64,000 nt of DNA from Psychroflexus tropicus DSM 15496 (GCF_000378765.1 NZ_KB905343.1:913218-977217), one strand, 5' to 3'; positions 33,748-44,018 are shown, numbered from the stretch's first letter. Notes: generated by a model not told the origin, from the letters alone. Made by a program: numbers and translations.

Positions 33748-34287
33748 ATGGAAACCTATAAACATAATTCAGAATCTGCAGTCGTCCTTAGTCAATTAAT
33801 GCTTCCTTCACACTCCAATTTCGGAGGGAAAATACACGGAGGATTCATTCTTTCACTTTTAGATCAAGTCGCTTTTGCTTGTGCCTCAAAACATTCTGGT
33901 CATTACTGTGTCACTGCTAGTGTCGATAGAGTTGATTTTTTAAATCCAGTTGAAGTTGGAGAATTACTCACTTTAAAATCCAGTGTTAATTATGTAGGCA
34001 ATACCTCAATGGTTGTAGGAGTGAGAGTAGAATCTGAAAACATTCAAAATGGAACCAAAAAACATTGCAATTCCTCCTATTTTACAATGGTTGCAAAGGA
34101 CGAAAATGGAAAAAGCACCCAAGTACCAGGTTTGGAATTAAGCTCCGAAGATGACTATAGGCGTTTTATTAAAAATATAAAACGGATGGAAAACAGAGCT
34201 AAGCATGATGAAACGTTTGCAAATTTTGAGTTTGATAAAGCTGAATATGAAGTAATACTTAGAAATTACAACGTAAAATTGGATTAA
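33748..34287 (+). CDS. Acyl-CoA thioesterase (hotdog fold)
   Basis: 179 residues of the YciA/BFIT-like hotdog group. Seen: the catalytic segment NFGGKIHGGFILSLLDQVAFACA (split here: G-K-I-H-G-G near residues 27-32, then the Asp of LLDQ), and TASVDRVDFLNPVEVGELLTLKS further on. It hydrolyses acyl-CoA; chain length unknown. A helical C-terminal extension of about 45 residues (SEDDYRRFIKNIKRMENRAK) follows the single hotdog domain. It lies 18 bases after rmuC. Confidence 0.9.
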   Translation: METYKHNSESAVVLSQLMLPSHSNFGGKIHGGFILSLLDQVAFACASKHSGHYCVTASVDRVDFLNPVEVGELLTLKSSVNYVGNTSMVVGVRVESENIQNGTKKHCNSSYFTMVAKDENGKSTQVPGLELSSEDDYRRFIKNIKRMENRAKHDETFANFEFDKAEYEVILRNYNVKLD

Positions 34288-34307
34288 GAGATTATATTGA
34301 ATAAAAT

Positions 34308-35039
34308 TTAATTTGAATATTGACGGTATCCAGTTGCAGATGGAGGTATGATTTTTTTGTTCTGTTGCCACACATCCATCAACTGTAGTAGCTCAATATT
34401 TTGTTTTGGAGGTTGCTTTTCTAGATTACCAGATTGAAATTCTCTTTGTAAAATATCTTCAATGTAGAAATCTTCCTTATTATCCGTTGGGTTATATTCC
34501 TCTTTTAAAGAAATGTTGAAAAAATTTGCGGTGGTATTATACCAAAAGGCTCTCCAACCCGATCTTAAATCTTTTACTAAATCGAATGTAGTAATACCAG
34601 TTTGTCTGTGAATTAACTTCACTAATATTTGACCTTCAGTTTTGGTAAGTTTTTTTAGCTCTTCGGTAAATTCATCTTCAATATAATTTTGGACTACTTT
34701 GGTATACTGGCGTTTTCCTCTTTTTGACTTAATAGTCGAAAGGCGATTATTAAGGGTATTGAAACGTTCTGAGGCTAACTTTGCGTATGGCCATACCTTT
34801 TTAGTTTTACGTTTTAAAATAAGATAACGTCTAAATTCTTTACGGTCTTCAAATTTTAGTTTAGGATAAATGATAACTTCTTCTAATTCGACCTCACTCA
34901 CCCATGACGTGTCTTTACTGACGATCATATATTTCTTTTGTTCCTTATCTGGAACCGAAGAGACATTTTTCTGTTTTAATTCTTGGGCATTTACAGACAA
35001 ACCTATAAACAAACAAAAACTAATTAAATTTCTCACCAC
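34308..35039 (-). CDS. DUF4294 family secreted protein
   Basis: 243 residues with a signal peptide (about 1-18, cleavage near VNAQE). The DUF4294 core spans about 50-200 with YPKLKFEDRKEFRRYLILKRK and KVWPYAKLASERFNTLNNRL; it is strongly basic and includes QGTRFR-like repeats of Lys/Arg. The C-terminal 30 residues (QPPKQNIELLQLMDVWQQNKK) are variable. Periplasmic or outer membrane, function unknown, and restricted to Bacteroidetes as far as I know. A -7 box (TAATTTTG) lies at 35073-35080 on the minus strand. Confidence 0.82.
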   Translation of the reverse strand: MVRNLISFCLFIGLSVNAQELKQKNVSSVPDKEQKKYMIVSKDTSWVSEVELEEVIIYPKLKFEDRKEFRRYLILKRKTKKVWPYAKLASERFNTLNNRLSTIKSKRGKRQYTKVVQNYIEDEFTEELKKLTKTEGQILVKLIHRQTGITTFDLVKDLRSGWRAFWYNTTANFFNISLKEEYNPTDNKEDFYIEDILQREFQSGNLEKQPPKQNIELLQLMDVWQQNKKIIPPSATGYRQYSN

Positions 35040-35141
35040 ATTTATTTTTAAAACTATGAACTAAAATCGTTCCAAAATTATGAATTCGTTTTCAACTTAG
35101 TCTCAATACTTTACTAAATTAGCGAATAAAAAAGGAAAGAC

Positions 35142-36212
35142 ATGAATGATAATTCTCTAAAATTTTTAGAAAGCTATTTAAATAATGCAGCTCCAACGGG
35201 TTATGAATGGGAAGGACAGAAATTATGGATGGACTATTTGAGACCTTATGTTGATGAGTTCATTACAGATACCTACGGTACGGCAGTGGGTGTGATTAAT
35301 CCAGAAGCAGATTTTAAAGTAGTAATCGAAGGCCATGCTGATGAAATATCCTGGTATGTCAATTATATTACAGATGAAGGCTTGATTTACGTGATTCGTA
35401 ATGGTGGAAGCGATCACCAAATAGCTACGTCAAAACGTGTTAACATTCATACCAAAAATGGTATTGTAAAGGGAGTTTTTGGATGGCCAGCAATTCATAC
35501 TCGAGATAAATCTAAGGAAGAGTCTCCAAAGTCTGATAACATTTGTATCGATGTAGGCTGTTCAACAAAAAAAGAGGTAGAAGAACTAGGTGTACACGTA
35601 GGTTGTGTTATCACCTACCCAGATGAATTCTTCGTTCTTAATGAAAATAAATTTGTATGTAGAGCGCTCGATAACAGAATAGGAGGTTTTATGATTGCAG
35701 AGGTTGCCAGAATGCTTAAAGAAAATAAAGTTGAGCTTCCATTTGGTCTTTACATTACCAATTCCGTTCAGGAAGAAATTGGGCTAAGAGGAGCAGAAAT
35801 GATCACTCAAACCATTAAACCTAACCTAGCCATCGTTACAGATGTATGTCACGATACCACCACCCCTATGATAGACAAAAAGAAAGAAGGCCTAACTAAA
35901 ATTGGCGATGGACCTGTGATCAGCTATGCACCAGCTGTTCAAAATAAATTGCGAGAAATGCTAATTGAAACAGCAGAAAAACATGAGATTCCTTTCCAAA
36001 GATTAGCCGCCAGTAGAATGACTGGAACCGATACGGATGCCTTTGCTTATAGTAATGGCGGAGTGGCTTCAGCTCTAATTTCTCTTCCCTTACGTTACAT
36101 GCACACCACAGTAGAAATGGTACATAAAGAAGATGTAGAAAACGTTATCAAATTGATTTACAATTCATTACTTGAAATAAAAAGTGGAGACACCTTTAGT
36201 TATTTTGACTAG
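35142..36212 (+). CDS. M42 family metallopeptidase (TET-like aminopeptidase)
   Basis: Cytoplasmic dodecameric-type zinc aminopeptidase of 356 residues. Metal ligands are visible as EGHADEISWYV (first His, about 67), CRALDNRIGGF (Asp, about 178), VQEEIGLRGA (catalytic Glu-Glu, about 209-212), TDVCHDTT (Asp, about 233) and MHTTVEMVHKED (last His, about 326). Annotated elsewhere as endoglucanase or aminopeptidase; peptidase is the better reading. It stands alone before a terminator. Confidence 0.93.
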   Translation: MNDNSLKFLESYLNNAAPTGYEWEGQKLWMDYLRPYVDEFITDTYGTAVGVINPEADFKVVIEGHADEISWYVNYITDEGLIYVIRNGGSDHQIATSKRVNIHTKNGIVKGVFGWPAIHTRDKSKEESPKSDNICIDVGCSTKKEVEELGVHVGCVITYPDEFFVLNENKFVCRALDNRIGGFMIAEVARMLKENKVELPFGLYITNSVQEEIGLRGAEMITQTIKPNLAIVTDVCHDTTTPMIDKKKEGLTKIGDGPVISYAPAVQNKLREMLIETAEKHEIPFQRLAASRMTGTDTDAFAYSNGGVASALISLPLRYMHTTVEMVHKEDVENVIKLIYNSLLEIKSGDTFSYFD

Positions 36213-36229
36213 AGACTTAATCGTATTTA

Positions 36230-36267
36230 ATCAAAAAAAGCAGCCATCAAGGCTGCTTTTTTTGATT
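36230..36267. terminator. Bidirectional terminator between M42 peptidase and symporter genes
   Basis: A long inverted repeat with core GCAGCC / GGCTGC, five-base loop ATCAA and A/T runs on each side extending to AATC / GATT. It serves the convergent M42 peptidase and dicarboxylate symporter genes. Confidence 0.9.
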
Positions 36268-36281
36268 AAAATCATTACTCG

Positions 36282-37598
36282 TTAGTTTTCAAAGTCTTCC
36301 TTTGTGTATTTATCGTCCCAATTTTTAACCTGAGGATCTCCTAATTTGTCCTGTGACTTGGCCACAAGCATCGATACTGCTGCATCTCCAGTAACATTTA
36401 CACTCGTTCTAATCATATCCAGAGGTCTATCTACGGCAAATATAAGAGCTAGACCAGCTTCAGGAATTCCCGCCTGTCCTAAAACTATAACCAACATAAC
36501 CATTCCAGCACCTGGAACGGCAGCAGAGCCAATTGAGGCAAGAGTAGCAGTAGCAATAATACCCAGTTGAGCTGCAAAGCTCAAGTCCATCCCAAAAGCC
36601 TGGGCAATGAATACAGCAGCAACAGCTTGATACAAACTGGTTCCATCCATATTAATAGTAGCCCCTATTGGAAGAACAAAACTAGATACTTGTGGATGAA
36701 CGCCCAGATGTTCTTCTACTCTTTCCATAGTAACCGGTAAGGTTGCAGCACTAGAGCTGGTTGAAAAGGCAAGTAACTGTGCTGGTGAGATTCCATTGAG
36801 GAAAAAACGCGGTGATTTTTTGGTAAATATTCCTACAATTATAGCATAAACCCCAATCATGAGTAATAAGCCTCCAACCACGCATAGTGCATAATAACCT
36901 AAGGCTATAAACAGATCTGTGCTTGGCGCTTCCACTACTAAGGCCGCTAATAATGCAAATACACCATAAGGAGCAGAAAGCATGATTAAGTCGATCATTT
37001 TTAAAATGACTTCGTTGAGGGAGTCAAAGAACTCTTTGATAGGTTTGGATTTCTTTTCAGGAATTAAAATCATTCCTATTCCAAAAAATATGGCAAAGAA
37101 AATAACTTGTAGCATATTGGCATTGCTTGATGCCGCTCCAAAAATATTATCAGGAACCAAATCTTCTAAGGCTTGCAATGGGCCAGATTCCTTCTGCTTT
37201 TGAGCATTCTGCCTGGTCAATTCGGCGTCGCCCCCATAGCTTTCCACTAATTCTTCTCTGGTATCTTCATTGATGCTTTTACCTGGCTCAAAAACGTTGA
37301 CAACCATAAGTCCAATAGATACTGCAATAACTGTAGTTGTAAGGTAGGTTAATATAGTTCTGAGACCCATCTGTGAAAGGCTAGAAATATCCTTCAAATC
37401 TGAGACTCCTTTTATTAATGAAGCCAAAATTAATGGTACAGCAATGAGCTTAAGAGCATTGATAAATATGGTACCAAAGGGTTTGATCCAATCTGTAATA
37501 AAACCACTTCCCCACTCAAAATTGGATAAAATAAAAGCGAAAGCAATACCTAAGGCCATTCCCAGAAGGATTTGCCAGTGTAATTCTAATTTTTTCAT
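36282..37598 (-). CDS. Dicarboxylate/amino acid:cation symporter (DAACS family)
   Basis: 438 residues with about eight membrane spans plus two re-entrant loops. Family marks: the serine-rich STSSSAATLPVT (about 275-286), the NMDGT motif (about 313-317, cation site in GATINMDGTSLY) and the DRPLDMIRTSVNVTGD segment (about 384-399). It takes up glutamate, aspartate or C4-dicarboxylates with H+ or Na+. The stop-to-start gap to aroC is zero bases, so the two share a transcript though they are not related in pathway. Confidence 0.93.
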   Translation of the reverse strand: MKKLELHWQILLGMALGIAFAFILSNFEWGSGFITDWIKPFGTIFINALKLIAVPLILASLIKGVSDLKDISSLSQMGLRTILTYLTTTVIAVSIGLMVVNVFEPGKSINEDTREELVESYGGDAELTRQNAQKQKESGPLQALEDLVPDNIFGAASSNANMLQVIFFAIFFGIGMILIPEKKSKPIKEFFDSLNEVILKMIDLIMLSAPYGVFALLAALVVEAPSTDLFIALGYYALCVVGGLLLMIGVYAIIVGIFTKKSPRFFLNGISPAQLLAFSTSSSAATLPVTMERVEEHLGVHPQVSSFVLPIGATINMDGTSLYQAVAAVFIAQAFGMDLSFAAQLGIIATATLASIGSAAVPGAGMVMLVIVLGQAGIPEAGLALIFAVDRPLDMIRTSVNVTGDAAVSMLVAKSQDKLGDPQVKNWDDKYTKEDFEN

Positions 37599-38657
37599 TT
37601 AGTTGATAGATTTATTGATTAAATAGGCATCTGCCAATACCAAGGCAGCCATGGCTTCTACTACAGGAATTGCTCTGGGGACCACACAAGGGTCGTGTCT
37701 TCCCTTCCCTTGCATTTCCACTTCTTTAGCATCTTTATTGATGGTCTGTTGTTTTTGCATTAAAGTAGCAACAGGCTTGAAGGCCACCCTGAAATTGATA
37801 TCCATGCCATTGGAAATTCCTCCCTGTATTCCACCACTGTGATTGGTTTTGGTGGTTCCGTCGGTGTTGAATAAATCGTTATGTTCGCTACCCTTCATCG
37901 AGATCCCTTCAAAACCGGACCCATAATCAAAACCCTTAACAGCATTGATGGTCATCATTGCTTTACCAAGATTAGCATGAAGTTTCTCAAATATCGGATC
38001 CCCTAAATTTTTTGGAACATTTGATATAACGCATTTTACTATTCCTCCAATGGTATCGCCTTGTTTTCTTATTTGTTTGATGTAGTTTTCCATTTTAGCT
38101 GCGACTTTCAAATTGGGGCAGCGTACAGGATTCTTTTCAATATCATCAAAATTGATATGATCCTCGTCAGTAAGTTGAAGAGAGCCCACAGCAAATGTAT
38201 AAGCTGTAAAACTAACTTCTTTTAAAATTTGTTTGGCGATGGCTCCGGCCACTACCCATGAAGCAGTTTCTCTAGCACTAGATCTTCCACCACCTCTATA
38301 ATCCCGTTTACCATATTTTTGATCGTAAGTATAATCAGCGTGGTTCGGCCGATAAACGTCTTTAATATGGCCATAATCTTTGGATTTATTATCTGTGTTT
38401 TGTATTTCAAAACCGATTGGAAGACCGGTGGTAACACCTTCAAAAATACCAGATTTGAAGTGAACAATATCAGATTCTTTTCGTTGAGTTACAATTGAAG
38501 ATTGACCTGGTTTTCTCCTATCGAGTTCGATTTGAATTTTCTCAAGATTAAGCTGAATGCCTGGCGGAACTCCATCCAAAATCCCACCTATAGAAATTCC
38601 GTGAGATTCACCGTAAGTAGTGAGTTTTAGAAATTGACCAAAACTATTTGATGCCAT
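37599..38657 (-). CDS. aroC: Chorismate synthase
   Basis: Converts EPSP to chorismate, the last step of the shikimate pathway, with reduced FMN. 352 residues with all three signatures: [18 protein letters not shown] (about 14-31), the central [17 protein letters not shown] (about 113-129) and the C-terminal [19 protein letters not shown] (about 319-337). It is the first gene of a two-gene unit with the symporter; a good promoter lies just upstream. Chorismate feeds the menaquinone genes elsewhere in the window. Confidence 0.97.
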   Translation of the reverse strand: MASNSFGQFLKLTTYGESHGISIGGILDGVPPGIQLNLEKIQIELDRRKPGQSSIVTQRKESDIVHFKSGIFEGVTTGLPIGFEIQNTDNKSKDYGHIKDVYRPNHADYTYDQKYGKRDYRGGGRSSARETASWVVAGAIAKQILKEVSFTAYTFAVGSLQLTDEDHINFDDIEKNPVRCPNLKVAAKMENYIKQIRKQGDTIGGIVKCVISNVPKNLGDPIFEKLHANLGKAMMTINAVKGFDYGSGFEGISMKGSEHNDLFNTDGTTKTNHSGGIQGGISNGMDINFRVAFKPVATLMQKQQTINKDAKEVEMQGKGRHDPCVVPRAIPVVEAMAALVLADAYLINKSIN

Positions 38658-38670
38658 GTGTTGTTTTGAA

Positions 38671-38700
38671 CAAATGTAAACGTTTTAAGCAATAATCAAA
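38671..38700 (-). promoter_or_regulatory. Bacteroidetes-type promoter for aroC
   Basis: On the minus strand TTTG (complement of 38697-38700) is followed after 18 bases by TACATTTG (complement of 38671-38678), one base short of the usual 19-base spacing. It lies about 13 bases before the aroC start codon. Confidence 0.75.
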
Positions 38701-38865
38701 AAGCATTCAAAACAGAATAGTCAAGTTAAATTGGAATTCATCAAGATCAAGTAAATTTTAAGTTACGACATATTTACTTTTCATAACATCTGGCTTATAC
38801 TTTCGTAATCTTAAGTTTACTAATTGCTCTGATCGAAATTATTACTTTGTATAAAACCATTTCTA

Positions 38866-39696
38866 TTGAAAAGAAAAGTCGACTTAGTTGTTTTATCCGA
38901 TATTCATCTTGGAACCTTTGGCTGTCATTCTCAAGAATTACTAAACTATTTGTATTCCATCCAGCCTAAAAAAATCATTCTAAATGGTGACATTATAGAC
39001 ATTTGGCAATTTAGAAAAAACTATTTTCCAAAAACACACCTCGAGCTTATCAAAATATTTATTGAATTTTCTATGTCTGGAACTGAAATTATATATATAA
39101 CAGGCAATCACGATGACATGTTAAGAAAGTTAAGTGATTTCGAAATAGGAAATATCCAACTGGTTGACAAGTTGATTTTAAATCTTGATGGTAAGAAAGC
39201 CTGGTTTTTTCATGGTGATATATTTGATATCTCCATTCAAAATGCCAAGTGGATTGCAAAACTAGGGGGCTGGAGTTATGATTTTTTAATTTTAGGAAAT
39301 AGACTTTTGAATTTATTTCTATTAAAACTTGGTCGAGAAAAATATTCTTTATCCAAAAAGATTAAAACTTCTGTAAAAAAGGCGGTGAAGTTCATTGATG
39401 ATTTTGAAAAAACTGCTGCCGACTTGGCTATTCAAAATGGATATCATTATGTTGTTTGTGGCCATATTCATCAACCACAGATTTCAAGAAAAGTTAATAA
39501 AAATGGAACCTGCTTGTATTTAAACTCAGGAGATTGGGTAGAAAATTTAACGGCTTTAGAGTATCATAATAAGCGTTGGGAGCTTTTTCAGTACAGTCAA
39601 TCCAAGGCAAAAGTCAAACATTCGACAAAAAATAATTCAGAAGGGCTTATAAGCGCATTTACAGTTTTTTCAACGAAGCATATGAAGAGCGGATAA
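38866..39696 (+). CDS. LpxH-like UDP-2,3-diacylglucosamine diphosphatase
   Basis: 276 residues of calcineurin-like phosphoesterase. Metal motifs: SDIHLGTF (Asp-x-His, about 11-18), LNGDIIDIWQF (about 41-51), TGNHDD (about 83-88), HGDIFD (about 118-123) and GHIHQPQ (about 201-207). In Gram-negatives this group releases lipid X in lipid A synthesis. The start is a TTG at 38866, because the conserved strand KVDLVVLSDIH follows at once and an in-frame stop lies 34 bases upstream with no ATG between. Another phosphatase function is possible. Confidence 0.88.
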   Translation: MKRKVDLVVLSDIHLGTFGCHSQELLNYLYSIQPKKIILNGDIIDIWQFRKNYFPKTHLELIKIFIEFSMSGTEIIYITGNHDDMLRKLSDFEIGNIQLVDKLILNLDGKKAWFFHGDIFDISIQNAKWIAKLGGWSYDFLILGNRLLNLFLLKLGREKYSLSKKIKTSVKKAVKFIDDFEKTAADLAIQNGYHYVVCGHIHQPQISRKVNKNGTCLYLNSGDWVENLTALEYHNKRWELFQYSQSKAKVKHSTKNNSEGLISAFTVFSTKHMKSG

Positions 39697-39727
39697 AATT
39701 TCGTTATTTGTGTAAAAATACAGAATC

Positions 39728-40528
39728 ATGAGAAAACTAAATTTAACACTTATTTTCTTTTTCATATTAGTTTTTACCATATCATGTTCAGAAGAGGAAG
39801 ATAATTTTTTAACTTCTGACACAGATTATTTTCGCCTAGAAGTTGGTAATTCCTGGAATTATGATAACCAACTGAATCAAAACTCAGAGACCATCCAAGG
39901 TTCAGAAACACTTAATATTACGGAGCAAAATCAAAATCGGTATCGTTTTTCCCAGACAGTAGATAACCTTGCAGGATTTTATACAAGTATACTATCTTCC
40001 GGAGAAGTATTTAAGCAAAGTGGAAATCAACAGATCGCCTATGATGGACAATTCTCCATTCAACTTGAAGATAATCTACCAGCTATAGAAATTCCCCTTG
40101 AAAATGTAGTGCTATATGATGCCAATCTATCTCAGGGTAATTCCATGTCTGTCAATACAGGAGAATTTCAGCAAAACATCAACGGATTTCCTGTAGATTT
40201 TATTTTTGAAATTAATTCCATTCATAAAGGCTTTTTAGCTCAAGAAGTGATTAATAATACAACTTATGAAGATGTGTTTGTTTCTGAAATTCAAGTTTCG
40301 CTTTCGGCTAGTGTTTTCTTAGTAATCACTAACGTTCCACTACTTCAGGAACAAAAAGTGACTACAATCACTAACTATTATGCGAAGGATGTTGGTTTAA
40401 TATCAAGTGAAGTCTCTACAGCAATTATTTTTGAAGATATTCCTCCACAATTAGAAGTGGAGATTCCAGACGTAGATTTTTCTTCAGAACAGTTACTTCA
40501 GGATTATACTTTGAATCCAGACTCATAA
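39728..40528 (+). CDS. Hypothetical lipoprotein, 266 residues
   Basis: A lipoprotein signal (LVFTISC, Cys at about 20) precedes a Glu/Asp linker and a beta-rich secreted body with many Asn, Gln and aromatic residues (YFRLEVGNSWNYDNQLNQNSE). This resembles the large group of Bacteroidetes lipoproteins that open with a WNY-type strand; no catalytic residues stand out. Function unknown. It follows the LpxH-like gene by 31 bases and its last 6 bases overlap the convergent FAD/Fe-S gene. Confidence 0.75.
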   Translation: MRKLNLTLIFFFILVFTISCSEEEDNFLTSDTDYFRLEVGNSWNYDNQLNQNSETIQGSETLNITEQNQNRYRFSQTVDNLAGFYTSILSSGEVFKQSGNQQIAYDGQFSIQLEDNLPAIEIPLENVVLYDANLSQGNSMSVNTGEFQQNINGFPVDFIFEINSIHKGFLAQEVINNTTYEDVFVSEIQVSLSASVFLVITNVPLLQEQKVTTITNYYAKDVGLISSEVSTAIIFEDIPPQLEVEIPDVDFSSEQLLQDYTLNPDS

Positions 40529-43441
40529 GACGAAACGATTTAAAATAGATACTGGGTGTAGAGCTTCTTTTTGAGTACCATCTTTAATTTGGTGTCTGCA
40601 GCTCGTTCCATTGGCGCAGATGATCGCTTTAGAATTTTTTACTGCAGGAAATAAGACCAGTTCACCAATATCCTGACTCACCTTATAATGTTCCTTTTCG
40701 TATCCGAAACTTCCAGCCATGCCACAACATCCTGATGGGATCAAAGTTACCTTGAAATTAGCTGGCAAGTTCATAAGGTTGAATGTGTGTATTTGATTGG
40801 ATAAGGCTTTTTGGTAGCAATGGTTGTGGATTTTGATGTCCTTATTTTCACCTGAAAATTGATCAGAGGTAATTCGTCCAGCTTGGATTTCTGCATCCAA
40901 AAATTCTTCAATTAAAAAAACATGTTTAGAAAGTTGCTTTGCTGAATTTTGATCTGAAGCCAATTTTAAATACTCGTCTCTGAAACTCAATATTGTGGAA
41001 GGTTCAATTCCTAGAAGGGGAACATCTTCAGAAATTAGGGGTGCAAAGATATCTATATTTTTATCAATGAATTTTTGAGCTTGATCCAATAGGCCTTTTG
41101 AGAAATAAGCTCTTCCACTTTCTTCATGTTTTATAATCTTTACCTCATAACCGAGCTTTGTAAGAAGTTCTACAGCATCAATTCCAATTTCTACATCCAA
41201 ATAATTACTGAATTCATCTATAAATAAGTAAACTGATTTTTTTGGTTGGGTTTTAGGCATTAAAGAAATAGCTTCATTTTCTAAATGAAACCTAAGTGAT
41301 TTTGAGTTTAACTTAGGTAGGCTTCTTTCCTGAGCAATACCAGCTATAGCTTTAACAAATTTTGAAATTACCGGATTTGAATTAATCCAGTTATATAGTG
41401 GTGCTACTGGAGCGGATAATTCATTAATCAAGTTATTTTTTGCAAATAGCTTAGTTCTCCATTTTATGCCGTTTGCCTTTTGATATTGATAGAGAAATTC
41501 AGTTTTAAAGGCTCCAACGTCCACATTACTAGGACATTCGTTTTTACAGGCTTTACAGCTTATACATAAATCAAAAATTTCTTTCAGTTTTTCATCATCA
41601 AACGCATTTTTTTCTAAATGTTTTTCTGTAAGAACTTCACGTAGCATATTAGCTCTTGCCCTCGTTGTATCCTTTTCATTTTTGGTAGCCTGATAGCTCG
41701 GACACATACCACCTTCAAATTCATGAGACTTCCTGCAATCTCCGCTTCCATTACATTGCTCTGCAGCTCTTAAGATGCCTTGATTTTTCGAAAAATCCAT
41801 TTTTGTAGCAATTTCTGGCTCTACCCTATCGACTTCGTAGCGTAAATTTTCATCGATCGGTTTGGGATTGACAATTTTTCCAGGGTTAAATATGTTTTCT
41901 GGATCAAAAAGAAGTTTAATTTCCTGGAATATAGCATAACACTCCTCACCCACTACCAATTCAGTAAAAGGTGCTCTTACTCTCCCATCCCCATGTTCAC
42001 CACTCAAAGCTCCTCCATAAGATTTAACCAATTCTGCTACTTCTCTCGATATAGACTTAAATTCTTCAACACCTTTAGAAACTTTTAAATTTAAAATTGG
42101 TCTTAGATGTAACTCACCTGCCCCTGCATGCGCATAATACACTGCTCTTTGGTTATAAGACTGCATAATTTTAGTAAAATCTGAAATGTAGCGAGGCAGA
42201 TCTTCGATTGCTACAGAAGTATCCTCTATACAAGCAACAGCTTTTTCGTCGCCTTTAAGATTTCCCAGAAGACCAAGCCCAGCTTTCCTTAGCTCTATAG
42301 CCAGATCTATCTCTCCATCTTTTAATACTGGAGATGCATATGCAGAAGATGAGTTGAGATCATGCAACAAGTCTTTGATTTGAGTCTTAAGATCTCCAAC
42401 AGAATCAGAACGCAATTCCAGCATAAGTATGGCTTCAGGATCTGCTTCCAAAAAGAAACGATGGTCTTTATATTTTATACTATCCTTAGTACAGTCTAAT
42501 ATGGTTTTATCCATCATTTCGCAAGTAAATAACTCATGAATCATACACAGTTCTACGGTTTCTAAACAGTCCTGGATACTAGAAAAGTGAGCGGCTACCA
42601 TCGCATTATACTTTGGCTGAACTGAATCTAATTTCAATTCAAGTTCTGTAGCCAGATATAAAGTCCCCTCACTTCCACATAGAAGTTTATTCAGATTAAA
42701 ATATTCCTGACGGGAATCCTTAAAAAATGAATGATTGTAGAGCTCGTCAATAGCATAACCTGTATTTCGCCTATGGATAGAAGATTTTGGAAAGCCTTGT
42801 TCTAAAATTCTTTTAAAATTCTTACTTCTAAAAAGCTGATCAAAATACTTATAAATCTTACCCTCTAAAGTTGCTAATTCTGTTTTTTCTTTGAATTCTA
42901 CCTCATTTAGCGGTTTTACCTCAATGAAGCTTCCATCGGACAGATAGCCTTTGGATGAGATAACCTTATCTCGTGTTACTCCGTATTTTATGGAAGTCGT
43001 ACCAGAAGAGTTGTTGCCGAACATTCCGCCAAGGTTACAGCGATTACTTGTTGATGTATTGGGTCCAAAAAAGAGTCCCTCTGCTTTAAGTCTTCTATTT
43101 AAACTATCCCTTACAATACCAGGTTGAATTTTGATTCTGTGGCTCAATTTATCAAAGTCTAACTCATCAACGAAATACTTACTTATGTCTACAATAATAC
43201 CATCTGTAACACACTGTCCTGCTAAAGAAGTTCCTGCTGCTCTAGGCGTGATAGATAAGTGATGCTGATTAGCGAACTTAATGATTTTAAATAAGTCCTC
43301 TCCATCTTTAGGGTATGAAACTGCAATAGGGATTTCTCGATAGACCGAGGCATCAGTAGCATATATTGACCGATGTATTTCATCTAAAAATAGCTCCCCT
43401 TTGAGGGACTTTGATAAGGATTGAAATATTGACTTCTCCAT
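40523..43441 (-). CDS. Large FAD-linked oxidase with Fe-S and CCG domains (D-lactate dehydrogenase type)
   Basis: 972 residues joining an FAD_binding_4 domain (about 15-240, TPRAAGTSLAGQ), an FAD-oxidase C domain (about 260-530, GEHGDGRVRAPF), Fe-S cysteines (CNGSGDCRKS / MCPSYQAT and CISCKACKNECPSNVDV, about 560-640) and a C-terminal CCG-type region (HNHCYQKAL, PSGCCGMAGSFGYE, about 880-930). This fused layout is that of D-lactate, D-2-hydroxyglutarate or glycolate dehydrogenases (YdiJ/Dld-II type) that pass electrons to the quinone pool. The substrate cannot be fixed from sequence. A TACTTTTG -7 box lies at 43458-43465. Confidence 0.9.
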   Translation of the reverse strand: MEKSIFQSLSKSLKGELFLDEIHRSIYATDASVYREIPIAVSYPKDGEDLFKIIKFANQHHLSITPRAAGTSLAGQCVTDGIIVDISKYFVDELDFDKLSHRIKIQPGIVRDSLNRRLKAEGLFFGPNTSTSNRCNLGGMFGNNSSGTTSIKYGVTRDKVISSKGYLSDGSFIEVKPLNEVEFKEKTELATLEGKIYKYFDQLFRSKNFKRILEQGFPKSSIHRRNTGYAIDELYNHSFFKDSRQEYFNLNKLLCGSEGTLYLATELELKLDSVQPKYNAMVAAHFSSIQDCLETVELCMIHELFTCEMMDKTILDCTKDSIKYKDHRFFLEADPEAILMLELRSDSVGDLKTQIKDLLHDLNSSSAYASPVLKDGEIDLAIELRKAGLGLLGNLKGDEKAVACIEDTSVAIEDLPRYISDFTKIMQSYNQRAVYYAHAGAGELHLRPILNLKVSKGVEEFKSISREVAELVKSYGGALSGEHGDGRVRAPFTELVVGEECYAIFQEIKLLFDPENIFNPGKIVNPKPIDENLRYEVDRVEPEIATKMDFSKNQGILRAAEQCNGSGDCRKSHEFEGGMCPSYQATKNEKDTTRARANMLREVLTEKHLEKNAFDDEKLKEIFDLCISCKACKNECPSNVDVGAFKTEFLYQYQKANGIKWRTKLFAKNNLINELSAPVAPLYNWINSNPVISKFVKAIAGIAQERSLPKLNSKSLRFHLENEAISLMPKTQPKKSVYLFIDEFSNYLDVEIGIDAVELLTKLGYEVKIIKHEESGRAYFSKGLLDQAQKFIDKNIDIFAPLISEDVPLLGIEPSTILSFRDEYLKLASDQNSAKQLSKHVFLIEEFLDAEIQAGRITSDQFSGENKDIKIHNHCYQKALSNQIHTFNLMNLPANFKVTLIPSGCCGMAGSFGYEKEHYKVSQDIGELVLFPAVKNSKAIICANGTSCRHQIKDGTQKEALHPVSILNRFVL

Positions 43442-43692
43442 AATAAATTATCATTTTCAAAAGTAAAACAGTCCATCAAATTTTAAGTGTGAACAAATGA
43501 TAAGATTGAGAATGACTTTCAAAGTTTGAAATTAAAATTAAAGGTTAAAAAAAGGGTATTAGAGATTAAAATTTTAAAAAAAATAATTTCGGTAATTTAT
43601 ATTTCCTAAATTTATAATCCATCTAATTGTTAGATACAACTTTTGAATTGCCGCAACTGGCTATTATAAATCAAAAACAAAAAATAAAAATT

Positions 43693-43995
43693 ATGGACAT
43701 CAATTTTAATTATGTACACGTCACAGCAAGCGATAGACTTGAAGCTCTCGTTACTAAAAAGCTTGAAAAATTAGAAAACAGATACGATTGGATTGTTAGA
43801 GCGGAAGTGTTTTTTAAAACTGAAAATACTTCTAGTCCTGAAACTGGAATGATATGTGAAATCAAACTAAGTGCTCCAGGTCAAAACGTTTTTGCTTCTT
43901 CAAATGAGAAAGGTTTTGAAACTGCAATTTCTAGTACTGTAGATGATATTACGAGACAGCTCCAAAAGAAGAAAGAGAAGATGTCTAGTCATTAA
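43693..43995 (+). CDS. hpf: Ribosome hibernation promoting factor (short HPF/RaiA)
   Basis: A 100-residue protein that binds the ribosomal decoding centre in slow growth. The start is the ATG at 43693 (MDINFNYVHVTASDRLEALV), where the HPF fold begins; an upstream TTG at 43627 would add unrelated residues. KKLEKLENRYDWIVRAEVFF and the basic C-terminus TRQLQKKKEKM are typical. The long HPF dimerisation domain is absent, so this is the short form. A short inverted repeat (43517-43531) lies in the shared 251-base upstream region. Confidence 0.9.
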   Translation: MDINFNYVHVTASDRLEALVTKKLEKLENRYDWIVRAEVFFKTENTSSPETGMICEIKLSAPGQNVFASSNEKGFETAISSTVDDITRQLQKKKEKMSSH

Positions 43996-44018
43996 AGTGA
44001 TCTCAACACCATCAAATA

